Shown here piece by piece: positions 10,740 through 20,385 of a stretch of 64,000 nucleotides of DNA (position 1 is the first letter of the stretch; each line of letters opens with the position of its first letter). The notes under the pieces were generated by a model, which ran no database searches, had not been told where the DNA came from, and saw nothing but the letters and a program-made list of their open reading frames with translations. Source of the DNA: Bacteriovoracaceae bacterium. Lineage in GTDB: Bacteria; Bdellovibrionota; Bacteriovoracia; Bacteriovoracales; Bacteriovoracaceae. The stretch is from the NCBI GenBank assembly GCA_021737405.1, contig JAIPEG010000008.1:38936-102935 (forward strand), in the 5' to 3' direction. The translations under genes and the position numbers were made by a program.

Positions 10740-11447
10740 TTACTTGGGTAAATAATCTTCTATTTGTTTAAAGAACGCTGTTGCCCCAGTAGAGCTTAAG
10801 TGAATTAAATCATTGAGATAATTTTCTCTATTCTTTGAAAAGATTTTATAATTATCGTCACTCATTCCTCTGATGACTTTACAACGATCTTTTATGGCCT
10901 CGAGAAAGTAACTTTCAGTTTCCTTTCGTAATGCATTCTTATCTTTAAGTGTGTAATAGTAAGGAGGCGATGTGATAAAGAGACAATCCTGATTACCAAG
11001 ATCATTTAATAATCTAGTTATCTTCTCTGATATATAGGCTCCATTAAAACCCATTGAATTACCTAAAAATTGAAAGATTACAAATTCAGATTTTTCTCGA
11101 TTAAGGTGTGAGAAGATCATGCTTTGATCTTCTCCCGCGCAAACTTTCTTACCCAGCGGGATATTGGTTGTTCCGTTAAAACGCCCCTTACGAGAACATA
11201 GCCACTCACCATTCTTGTCATTCTTAGTGGCGCTCCAGTGCCTAGGAGAACTAGAACCTATTCCATAAATAAAGATCTCTTTTTCATTAAATGACTTTAA
11301 GAGATGCTGATGAATAATTCCCCCTAATGCCCCTGCCGTTTGGGAGTCTCCTATATACAAAACGGAAGGCTTTGATGCGGGAGTTCTAATTACAGAACTA
11401 CAAGAGCCAATAAAAAGAATGAGAAAAACAGTTAGTAACTTATTCAT
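10740..11447 (-). CDS. SGNH/GDSL hydrolase-like lipoprotein
   Basis: Lipobox LFIGSC; VLYIGDSQTAGALG block I, late DLIHLSSTGA block V-like. Confidence 0.75.
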   Translation of the reverse strand: MNKLLTVFLILFIGSCSSVIRTPASKPSVLYIGDSQTAGALGGIIHQHLLKSFNEKEIFIYGIGSSSPRHWSATKNDKNGEWLCSRKGRFNGTTNIPLGKKVCAGEDQSMIFSHLNREKSEFVIFQFLGNSMGFNGAYISEKITRLLNDLGNQDCLFITSPPYYYTLKDKNALRKETESYFLEAIKDRCKVIRGMSDDNYKIFSKNRENYLNDLIHLSSTGATAFFKQIEDYLPK

Positions 11448-11563
11448 TTTTCAATTACCTAGAATAACAATTAAATTTTATCCGCCTTCTAAGAGTTTAG
11501 ACTAAATCTCCTATTCAAAGTAATATTATACAATATAAGGGATTCATTTAAAGGGAATAGGCA

Positions 11564-12610
11564 ATGGCGTACTCTGATAAAAGTTATAAGTTATATGACA
11601 CTTTAAATCCTGAGGCACTTGAGGGAAAACTTGATCGCTACAAACACCTATTGCCTATATTCTCAAACCAAACAAAGGACATACTGACATTACCGGCTCT
11701 TAAAGATACCGAGCTAGTCGATCGCGCACAAGGCTGCTTCCTTGGTCTGGCCATTGGTGAGGCAATCGGCTCTACAGCAGAACTTCTCCCTAGAGATAGT
11801 TTTGAAGAAATTAGAGATATGACAGGTGGTGGCCCCTTAAACTTAGAATTAGGGGAATGGACAGATGGCACGGCCATGTCGATTTGTCTGGCAAAAAACT
11901 TGCTAGCATCAGAGACTGTAGAACAATATGACTTCATGGAACGGCTACAGGCTTGGCTCAAAAATGGTGAAAACTCTGCACGGGGATCTGCCAAGGCAGT
12001 CGGTAGTACCACTCTTGCTGCAATAGAGAGTTTTATAAAAGACGAAAACCCCTCTGCTGGCTCCCAAGATCAAGATAGTGCCGGAAATGGCTCACTCATT
12101 CGCCTAGCACCTCTGGCCATTTTTTCAAGAGAGCATCGCAGTGATGCCCATCACTTATCGAGCAAGCAGTCTCGCGCCACTCATGCTAGCTACGAGTGCC
12201 TAGATGCTTGCCAATTATTTATTGACCAATTGATTGATGCACTCAATGGTGCCGACAAAAGCACTACTCTTCGCCCCAGAATCATGCACTTGGCCCCAAA
12301 CACGTTAGCTATCAATGGAGGGGACTGGAGAGAGAAATCCCGTGATGATATTCGTTCTAGTGCTTATGTGATCGACACCTTAGATGCTGCTCTTTGGTCT
12401 GTATGGCAAACTGATAACTTCCGTGATGCCATTCTTTTGGCCGTAAACCTTGGAGGTGATGCGGCTTCAGTGGCAGCTGTCACTGGTCAATTAGCTGGAG
12501 CCCTTTATGGATTAAAATCCATCCCTTATAAGTGGCAAACTTCTATCGCAAAGGCCGATGAGATTAAAACGCTAGCAAATAAACTACTTAGATTTAGAAA
12601 AGATATATAA
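11564..12610 (+). CDS. ADP-ribosylglycohydrolase family protein with divergent metal motifs
   Basis: GCFLGLAIGEAIGSTAELL, GEWTDGTAMSICLAKNLL, GNGSLIRLAPLAIF, NLGGDAASVAAVTGQLAGALYG align with ARH/DraG motifs. Confidence 0.85.
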   Translation: MAYSDKSYKLYDTLNPEALEGKLDRYKHLLPIFSNQTKDILTLPALKDTELVDRAQGCFLGLAIGEAIGSTAELLPRDSFEEIRDMTGGGPLNLELGEWTDGTAMSICLAKNLLASETVEQYDFMERLQAWLKNGENSARGSAKAVGSTTLAAIESFIKDENPSAGSQDQDSAGNGSLIRLAPLAIFSREHRSDAHHLSSKQSRATHASYECLDACQLFIDQLIDALNGADKSTTLRPRIMHLAPNTLAINGGDWREKSRDDIRSSAYVIDTLDAALWSVWQTDNFRDAILLAVNLGGDAASVAAVTGQLAGALYGLKSIPYKWQTSIAKADEIKTLANKLLRFRKDI

Positions 12611-12663
12611 ATACGGTTACTTACCCTTTTAAGTTTCAACCAGTTTAGTCCGTAAAGTTGGTT

Positions 12664-13665
12664 ATGAAATATAAAATTTTAAGGTTTTTTCGACCCATAT
12701 CAAAAGAGCAATTCAAAAAGGACCTATGGCCGCTTATCGTGGTCTTACTTCTTATCAATGGTATTGCGATTAGTCTTTTTAACCCACTTGATATGGCAAT
12801 TCACTGGAATATTGCTTTGTTCTTACTAAACTTCCCTATTGGAATCTATATAGGCACTCGTATCATAAAGAGAGTCCTCTATTTTATCGATGGTAAGAAT
12901 CGCTTATCCAAAGCGGTGGCCATTTTACTTGTAGGCCAAATGCTTCCTTTGTATCAGATATATCTGCTTGTAAAATGTATGCAATCAATTCCCAAAAAGT
13001 CCTCTCACTTAAAAACTCTTATGCTTAAACCAGTTTCTTATTGCCTCACTATGCTCGTGATAACCTTGGCCATAAGCTTTCCCCATGTTCCCCGTCACAT
13101 CTCTCTTCAGCTAGGCCCTGAGGCCAGCTATATTACCTATATCACCATGGATGCTTATAGATCATTCAAAGCTAAAGGTGAGTTTTCAGAGGAATGTATA
13201 AAATCAGCGAGCCCCGACTGCTTTAGAGAAAAAATAAAGAGTGAGGTGTTACCTGGAACCAGTACTAGCATTATTTTGAGCGTATCTATTGATATGCTGA
13301 TTCTCTTCAAAAGAAAGTCAGCATTAATTAGTCAGAATGAAACTCAGAAAAAAGAACAAACCTTCAAAATTGCCAAAGAAATGCTAGAATCAAATGCTTT
13401 TTATCTCAAAGAAAATGCCTGCAACAGAATCACCCCTCTTCAATTAGCGGGTCCAGTAAATCTTTCCCTTGGAATGGGATCGGCTTATGTCCTACAGGCT
13501 ATCGATTCCCATATAAGCACTCGCTTCTATAAAATGGCAAGCCTAAGGATGAGGTCTATTTTGAAGAAATTAAAAAAATATAATAAGTCAAAAGAGCAAG
13601 CACGGAATATCGCAAGTCTTGATGAGTTTTTTGAGAAAGATCTGGGGAAAATTTGTCTTCAATAG
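12664..13665 (+). CDS. Integral membrane protein of unknown function
   Basis: Several hydrophobic segments in the N-terminal half; ATG at 12664 preferred over TTG at 12658. Confidence 0.6.
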   Translation: MKYKILRFFRPISKEQFKKDLWPLIVVLLLINGIAISLFNPLDMAIHWNIALFLLNFPIGIYIGTRIIKRVLYFIDGKNRLSKAVAILLVGQMLPLYQIYLLVKCMQSIPKKSSHLKTLMLKPVSYCLTMLVITLAISFPHVPRHISLQLGPEASYITYITMDAYRSFKAKGEFSEECIKSASPDCFREKIKSEVLPGTSTSIILSVSIDMLILFKRKSALISQNETQKKEQTFKIAKEMLESNAFYLKENACNRITPLQLAGPVNLSLGMGSAYVLQAIDSHISTRFYKMASLRMRSILKKLKKYNKSKEQARNIASLDEFFEKDLGKICLQ

Positions 13666-13763
13666 CCAATCATTTTCATCAACTAAAGCACTGAAGTCAT
13701 AAGAGAGACCTTTTTCCTCTATATTTTGCTAATAATGAGACCTTATCTTACCGAAAAGGCAAC

Positions 13764-15614
13764 ATGTGGATAAAGCCCCTCATTTTTGTAATCATATTCA
13801 GCTTAAATTTGACCAGCCACGCCTTTGAAATTCCGGGTTTTAGGCGAGTCCTTGGATTTTTTGGATCACAGGAATCAGAAGAGACCCTAGTAGGGCCCTT
13901 AACTTGTTACAGAGAAGAGCTTGCCCCAAATCTAGAAAGTCATGCTCAATGCTCTGAGTCCCTTTGCGCAGAAAGTAAAACAAATAGCCTCTACCTAACT
14001 AACGAGACGATTGAGAAAAATCTAACTCCTGAATTGCTAAGACCCTTTCAAAATATTAAAGAAAACCTCAAAAGCAATCTCGAAGGACTTATCGTTAATA
14101 GAAGAGCCCTTCTTAATCTTGCAAGAGAAAGAAGAGCTAATATTCTTTCTGAATTTGATAAAATGGAGGAAGGAAACTTCCAGCGCTCAGCACGTCGCTT
14201 GCTAGATGATTATGTAGGGAATTTCAGATGGAGTACCAATCAAAGTAATGAAAATCTTTTTTTTGCGCCACCAACCTTTTCAAATACCCAAATCAGAGGT
14301 GTCGAAAGCTACGCCAATGCAGCCTTTGCCAAACGAAATCTCTTCCCCACTGTTGTAAGACCAGAGCAAAGTCTTGAACAGCAAAGAACATTAGTGAGCT
14401 CTCAAATTAGAGATTTAATTTCGAGAATCCAAAATCCAGAACAAAGGATGACAGATATAACTCGTAGGAATACTCTAGAATATCTTCAACTGCAGCTTAC
14501 ACATGTTAACCAATTCGAAAACCAAGGTCTGGAACACTTTGTCATATCCATCGATAATGAATTGAGAGATTTTCTTCAAATAGGATTTAACCCAGAACTT
14601 ATTAATGAAGAAGCTTTAGAATTTTGTAGTGAGCGAGTCTGTAAAGACACTGTTAAAGATTTAGCTTCTCAAAGGCTTGACACTATTTTTGAGGATGAAT
14701 TAGACAAGGGTCAAAGTAGATTCCTACAGGAAAAACTATCCTACTGTCGATCCCTTTATGCCTCAGCAGTATTAGCGAAAAGAGAAAGGCAAGCTCATAA
14801 TCAATTACTCACATCAACTCTTAATGATTTCATTAATTCTGGCTTGAGTTCTTATAGTGAGAATACTAAGCAACAGTTTCGAACCTTTGCTCTAGAATCT
14901 TTACAAGAGGAACAATTAATGGAGGAAGAATCGCCAGAGGAATTAATTAGACGTTTTGCTAGTCAAACCCGGCCACCTGAATTTAAGCCAGATCGTTTCT
15001 TTGATGATTTAGGGCTTCTAAACGAATCACTTGGATTTACGAGAACATCCTTCAGTGGACGATTTAACCCTCATTACTTATGTCCAAGTGATTTCATTGC
15101 AGGCGTTCAAGCACCACTAACTAGTGAAGGAACCCTAAACAGGTATAATTGTCATCACTTTCTTATGGATAGAAATATCGCTGCCCATGAATTAGGTCAT
15201 CTTTTATCAAAATCATATAACACCATCAATTGGAGTTTTGAAAGCAGAGAAATATTTGATGTTACCAGAGCTTGTGCTCAAAATCATTATCTTGAAGGTA
15301 ACCAAAACTTTGCCTATGATGCTCCATTTGACGGTGACTTGATAACCACTGAAGAAGACTTTGCTGACTTGATAGCCTTTAAAACTTATGAAGGCCCTAA
15401 TGATCTGCTTTCATGTCGTTTTTTTAAAAATGTATCAAATAACCCAACTCCGGATGATTACAGGTTAATTTCTCAAGAGAGCATAAGTAAACATTCCACA
15501 CCATTTTTCAGACTTATTCAAGAGGCCCTTCATAAACAACTTGAACTTCCTAGCAGCTGCCAAGGTATTTTGAATTCTGCGAAGAAAAAGATTCGGACAG
15601 AACCATGCTTCTAA
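13764..15614 (+). CDS. Exported protein with HELGH metalloprotease motif
   Basis: Signal peptide MWIKPLIFVIIFSLNLTSHA; NIAAHELGHLL followed by TEEDFADLIAF. Confidence 0.65.
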   Translation: MWIKPLIFVIIFSLNLTSHAFEIPGFRRVLGFFGSQESEETLVGPLTCYREELAPNLESHAQCSESLCAESKTNSLYLTNETIEKNLTPELLRPFQNIKENLKSNLEGLIVNRRALLNLARERRANILSEFDKMEEGNFQRSARRLLDDYVGNFRWSTNQSNENLFFAPPTFSNTQIRGVESYANAAFAKRNLFPTVVRPEQSLEQQRTLVSSQIRDLISRIQNPEQRMTDITRRNTLEYLQLQLTHVNQFENQGLEHFVISIDNELRDFLQIGFNPELINEEALEFCSERVCKDTVKDLASQRLDTIFEDELDKGQSRFLQEKLSYCRSLYASAVLAKRERQAHNQLLTSTLNDFINSGLSSYSENTKQQFRTFALESLQEEQLMEEESPEELIRRFASQTRPPEFKPDRFFDDLGLLNESLGFTRTSFSGRFNPHYLCPSDFIAGVQAPLTSEGTLNRYNCHHFLMDRNIAAHELGHLLSKSYNTINWSFESREIFDVTRACAQNHYLEGNQNFAYDAPFDGDLITTEEDFADLIAFKTYEGPNDLLSCRFFKNVSNNPTPDDYRLISQESISKHSTPFFRLIQEALHKQLELPSSCQGILNSAKKKIRTEPCF

Positions 15615-15979
15615 TTTTCACAACTATCATTGCTTTCTCATATAGCGTTCAGGCTCAAGTATTCTTCTATGAAACCAATGTGGATAAGCTTAATTATAAA
15701 TACAAAATTGAGGAAAATAAAAAAATCATATTAAATGAAAAGACAATACAACTGGTCATAGAGAAGAACAAATGTAACGAAAACCTTTACAATGAACTAG
15801 AGCGTCCTTTGCATAAAAAACTAACTCTCTTTAAAGAATACCAAAAAAAGAAAGGAAGTGATCAGATTTCCTGCGAGGGAAACAATCTTGAACGACAAAT
15901 ATGTTCATTTAACAAAAACTTTCCAAAAGAATTTCAACGAGTTTTAATACAGGAAAAGTTTCTTTGCGAAGAAAAATAA
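15605..15979 (+). CDS. Small exported protein, unknown
   Basis: 124 aa, signal peptide LLIFTTIIAFSYSVQAQ, overlaps stop of upstream gene. Confidence 0.55.
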   Translation: MLLIFTTIIAFSYSVQAQVFFYETNVDKLNYKYKIEENKKIILNEKTIQLVIEKNKCNENLYNELERPLHKKLTLFKEYQKKKGSDQISCEGNNLERQICSFNKNFPKEFQRVLIQEKFLCEEK

Positions 15980-15984
15980 GGACA

Positions 15985-18795
15985 TTACTCCTTAGATTGC
16001 CAAATCAAGTATCGCTTAGAGATTTGCTCAAATATATTCGTATTTTTATCAGGATTTAAGCCAAAATTTTTATTATTGTTCATATTACTTTCAAGACCTT
16101 TTGAGAATTCGATTTTTTCTGCTTCTTTAATATTTAAATTATCCTGAACTTCTCGACCTTTTCCTTTTCCTATTCCTATATTTAGCCCTTCGGGAAAATC
16201 TTGAATCTTTTGATCAATATAATGATTAAAACTTGCCGATGACCTTGGTTTTGGGCCAAAAAGACTCGCTAGCTCAATCTTCCCGCTTACCTTTTTGGAA
16301 GCATTATTAGCAATTTCATAGAACTTATTGATTAAGGACTTCTCATATTTTTCAAATTGAATAGGCTCTTCTTTATATTTTTTTGCCTTTTGTAAGTTAA
16401 TAATTTTCTTTGTGAGTAGAAATTCTTTTTCTAGGGAAGGTTTTAGAGAGTTTAGTCTTTGAGCTTCCTCTAAGAATTCGGGTCCTAAGGTGTCTCTATT
16501 CTGTAAGGTGTCTCCCATCTTTGTTATAGATGTCAAAAATGAAGTATTTACTTTAGTGTACTTTACTCCAGGAATCATTGCTCTTTTTATAAATTTTTTA
16601 GATGAAAGACATTTACCTCTCATCGGTGCTAGACATGGTATTTCCCGTGGTAGTTGACCTATGGGATTGTTAGCGGCAAATGATTCCGTAATGATTGCCC
16701 CTAGTATGCGATCTAGGCCTTTGTAACCAGAAGGATAAAATGAGCTTTGATCTGGATTCACAGGAATTGTATCATTATTTAGGACTGGTATTTTTTCTTT
16801 TACTTCACTTCCCTCAATATCAACCTCACGGGCTTTCTCAAATTCAACGCTATTAGTACCAAGCTCTTCCTGATTATCAATAATATTTTGAATTTCTTTT
16901 ATATCCTCCTGAAGCTGTGACTTCATTTTATTGGTATTAAATGTAATGAAACCAGTAATTACAGAAATAGCGCCATAGAGAATCATTCTTCCTTTTGGAT
17001 TAAACATCCATCGATCCGTCTCCTCTTCAGCTTCCGTCATCACCTGATCAAGGACTTCTCCTGCAGCATTTGAAATACCCGGAACCACAGCAAATGCCTC
17101 CGGTAAAAGAACATCAACTATCTTTTCTAAGAATTCTTTTGGTTTAATTTGCTTATTAAAATCATTTGAAGCACTGCAATTTCCTGTTCGAGAATACTGC
17201 CTCATCTTTCCAGCGGCACGACACCGCTCTCTAGCATCTTGTCTTCTCTCACGCCCTTCCTGGTAAGCAGAAGTTTTAGTGTATGCGTCATAGGCTTCAT
17301 AAGCCTGCCAAGCGGCCATCCCAATACCAAGAATAAGAAAGCCACCACTTACAAAAGATACGACCGTTACAGCTCCTGCCCCAAGTGCGGCAGCACCACT
17401 AACAATGACTGCGTGCCGAGCGACATTAGTTGCAACAACTCGAGTCACTTGCTGAGCAACTGCTTGGCGGCCAATAAGCTCTGTACCACCAACCACAAGC
17501 CGAGTTGTCCCTGCATCAATTAACATACCACCTGGAACGCTAGCCGCAGAAACAACCGCTTCTCTCATCTGCATAAAGTATTGAACCTCTTCTTGATTAC
17601 ACTGGCGAATTCGTTCATCAGATTGGCACATAAGCATGGCCTCATCCTCTGTCAAGTTGAGCTGTTCTAAAATGCTTTCTGGGCTTGAGTCATATGCAAG
17701 AAAACCTTTAAATGCAGAACTTGTAACTTGGGCATTAGCGGTCGGGAAGAGAAGATTTAGCCAAATAGAGAAATCTGAAAGATCTATCCTTGGGGTTGGT
17801 GGTAATGATCTCGAAATCAATTCATGGGGATCAAGATCAATTCCAAGTTCCTTAAATTTTATGTCCAGTTTTGGAATCAGTTTTGGATCATAAACGCTAA
17901 ATACCCCAGGTCCTTGTTGCACCCTTCTTGGGACGTTTGTACCAAGACATCCCATTAAAGCACCTGATGAGATTTCAATTTGTTGCTGATTTTTAGCTTC
18001 GAGTCCTTCAGAATTAGAAGGACTCCTTACGGCCTCATTAATTTGCGCTATCCTTGTTTGAGCACCTTGTGCCTTCAATAAACATTGGCTCAAATGAGCA
18101 GCCTGTCTTTCACACACAACTCTCATCGGCACCTGTGTATTGGCATCAAGTAAAGGAGGAACGACATTTAATTCAGGCATTGAAGCACACTTCGATCTAA
18201 CCTCATTTATCATTCGCGTCATTCTTTCTTGGGAAGAGGATAATTGAGCCTTCTCTTTAGAATAAGCGATACCAGCCAAAGCACCGGCACCCAAAAAGGC
18301 TGCTGAGGCCGCCCCTTGTAACATAAGACGTCTATCAACCATCTTAAGGACTTCTTCGTAAGAGCTTTTTTGTGCTTTTAGAGTTTCAATTTGAGTATTT
18401 TTATCGATTGAGTTAGGTAACTCTTCAAATTTCTTTTTCTCTGAGGCCCAACTAGTCACAACACTGGCAAAATAAATAATTGCCCCGACCAAAAAGGCGT
18501 AAAAATCTACTGATTTTCTTTTAAGTATTGGAATCATAGATACAGCCATAACACCAATACCTATCATCACAAGTGAAGGAAGGTAGTAATTTGAAAAGTT
18601 TGAATTATTTGATTTAGCCTTAGAGACCAATGCATCGGTTTGTGCATGAGAGCGATCAATAAAAAAAGAAGCTTTTATTTCAAATTTTGATATCCGATTT
18701 GTTTGATAGTAGCCATTTTGTAAGAAATTATTTGCGACACTTAATATAAGACTATGACAAATCGTTAATATAAAAAGCTTTTTCAGAAATTTCAC
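15985..18795 (-). CDS. Large membrane/exported protein, unknown
   Basis: 936 aa long ORF with several hydrophobic segments. Confidence 0.65.
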   Translation of the reverse strand: MKFLKKLFILTICHSLILSVANNFLQNGYYQTNRISKFEIKASFFIDRSHAQTDALVSKAKSNNSNFSNYYLPSLVMIGIGVMAVSMIPILKRKSVDFYAFLVGAIIYFASVVTSWASEKKKFEELPNSIDKNTQIETLKAQKSSYEEVLKMVDRRLMLQGAASAAFLGAGALAGIAYSKEKAQLSSSQERMTRMINEVRSKCASMPELNVVPPLLDANTQVPMRVVCERQAAHLSQCLLKAQGAQTRIAQINEAVRSPSNSEGLEAKNQQQIEISSGALMGCLGTNVPRRVQQGPGVFSVYDPKLIPKLDIKFKELGIDLDPHELISRSLPPTPRIDLSDFSIWLNLLFPTANAQVTSSAFKGFLAYDSSPESILEQLNLTEDEAMLMCQSDERIRQCNQEEVQYFMQMREAVVSAASVPGGMLIDAGTTRLVVGGTELIGRQAVAQQVTRVVATNVARHAVIVSGAAALGAGAVTVVSFVSGGFLILGIGMAAWQAYEAYDAYTKTSAYQEGRERRQDARERCRAAGKMRQYSRTGNCSASNDFNKQIKPKEFLEKIVDVLLPEAFAVVPGISNAAGEVLDQVMTEAEEETDRWMFNPKGRMILYGAISVITGFITFNTNKMKSQLQEDIKEIQNIIDNQEELGTNSVEFEKAREVDIEGSEVKEKIPVLNNDTIPVNPDQSSFYPSGYKGLDRILGAIITESFAANNPIGQLPREIPCLAPMRGKCLSSKKFIKRAMIPGVKYTKVNTSFLTSITKMGDTLQNRDTLGPEFLEEAQRLNSLKPSLEKEFLLTKKIINLQKAKKYKEEPIQFEKYEKSLINKFYEIANNASKKVSGKIELASLFGPKPRSSASFNHYIDQKIQDFPEGLNIGIGKGKGREVQDNLNIKEAEKIEFSKGLESNMNNNKNFGLNPDKNTNIFEQISKRYLIWQSKE

Positions 18796-18866
18796 ATAAA
18801 AATTTTAGCACAATTTAAAAATTAAATAACAAAGATAGAAAGCTTTACCGCCTAACTTAAAAGCAT

Positions 18867-19574
18867 TTACATGGTATTCTGAAACTCTCTCATTTTAAAA
18901 TTAACGAGGGAATCAAGTGAGCTGGTTGAGGTCACTTTAAAGTGATCAATCCAAATGGCCTTTAAATATTGAATGGAGTGATTTGGGTGGGTATTCATAT
19001 CACTTAGTAAATAATCAAGGCGCTCTTTTAGTTCAGGTGAGCGAATATCAGCGAAATGACCTTCATCATAGAGAGAGAGCAATTTACGGTTTAAGTCTAC
19101 TTGCTCGTCATGAAAGTAATCAAAAAACTGAACAGCATGCTCGAGATCATGAACAAGAAAATGAAGTGCATTTTCCTTATTTAACTTTGGCCCATTCCAC
19201 CGATCTGGATCGCAATATAGGGTCACGCATCTACGAGAACTCGCCTGCAGACTAAGAACCTCATATACACTAGGGACATGTTGAAGGAGTTCAAGTTGCC
19301 ACTCACCCAGAGTCCACTTTGCAAGAGCGCGAGAAACCTTAGACTTAATGCGCTTAAAGCGAGTAAATTCTAAATAATTAGCGAGCTCAAGAGAACTTAG
19401 CCTCGTAATTTCATCTAAACCCAATCTTGCCTTTTTTGATTGTACGAAGCCCTTTCCATGAAAATACTCTCCAAGGCATAAGAATGCGACAACTCCCATT
19501 CGTGCAGGAGCTAATTTATTTTGATTGTAGCAACGCAGGGCCTCATCAAATGTCGCCAAAATTTCCATGGTCAT
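18867..19574 (-). CDS. Hypothetical protein with HDLEH motif
   Basis: 235 aa ORF; LHFLVHDLEHAVQFFDYFHDEQ. Confidence 0.5.
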   Translation of the reverse strand: MTMEILATFDEALRCYNQNKLAPARMGVVAFLCLGEYFHGKGFVQSKKARLGLDEITRLSSLELANYLEFTRFKRIKSKVSRALAKWTLGEWQLELLQHVPSVYEVLSLQASSRRCVTLYCDPDRWNGPKLNKENALHFLVHDLEHAVQFFDYFHDEQVDLNRKLLSLYDEGHFADIRSPELKERLDYLLSDMNTHPNHSIQYLKAIWIDHFKVTSTSSLDSLVNFKMREFQNTM

Positions 19575-19603
19575 TTTTAGCTCAAAAAGTAGGCCAATGA
19601 CAA

Positions 19604-20245
19604 TTAGCCCTTCAGATTTGTGATCAGATTGGTAAGTTGGGATGAAACTTCGGATAGAATTAGGGATTTGCTATGAAAGCTCTCTCGTAACTCTTCAATA
19701 CTCATCTCTTCTACTTTCATTGAGCTAGAGACTAATTCATCTATCACAAATTCAAGAACATGAATGTGACTTTTAAAATCGTGAATAAGTTTTTCTGCGA
19801 AGAAATCAAAGCTGTGAAGAGCAATTTTACCAAGCTCTTTAAAATCAATATTATTGGTCTGTGAATCATCAAAGGTAAAATTTAGAATATCTTTGACTTG
19901 ATTCTTGTCATCAAGGGAATAGGCCCGACCACGAGTATGCACAGAAACCCAATGACCTTCCTTATGTTTTAAGCGGTATTTAAAATCTGCCCAATAAATC
20001 TTAATCAGTTCGGGATTTTTTTGAATATATTCGGCCTCTTTTGCATTTTCTTCCTGTAACCTTGCAAGATCATCTGGATGTACGAGAGAGAACACAAAGT
20101 TCAGCCCACCGTCTTTAATTTCTTCTGGAGAATGGCCAATAAGCATCTCCATCTCTTTACTTACAAAGTAATATTGTCCTGTTTGGAGGTTATAAACGGC
20201 GACGGCGAGGGGTAGAGATTCTGCAAAGTTTTCAAATTGGCTCAA
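19604..20245 (-). CDS. PAS-domain protein without a kinase domain
   Basis: SKEMEMLIGHSPEEIKDGGLNFVFSLVHPDDLARL...KHKEGHWVSVHTRGRAY. Confidence 0.75.
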   Translation of the reverse strand: MSQFENFAESLPLAVAVYNLQTGQYYFVSKEMEMLIGHSPEEIKDGGLNFVFSLVHPDDLARLQEENAKEAEYIQKNPELIKIYWADFKYRLKHKEGHWVSVHTRGRAYSLDDKNQVKDILNFTFDDSQTNNIDFKELGKIALHSFDFFAEKLIHDFKSHIHVLEFVIDELVSSSMKVEEMSIEELRESFHSKSLILSEVSSQLTNLITNLKG

Positions 20246-20385
20246 TCATTCTTCTCCATAAGTAAGTAGTGAAAGATCAAGGTAACACAGCACAGTCCCA
20301 TACGGATTATTTAAAACAACTTTTCTTACTAATAAATCAATAATTTAGATTAAAGCATGAATTTAAAGAACGAAAGTGATGTTGC

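Noticed and set aside
12630-12666. AACCAGTTTA...TAAAGTTGGTT inverted repeat as terminator or riboswitch
   Set aside because: Imperfect, AT-rich, no T run, and it overlaps the next gene's start region.
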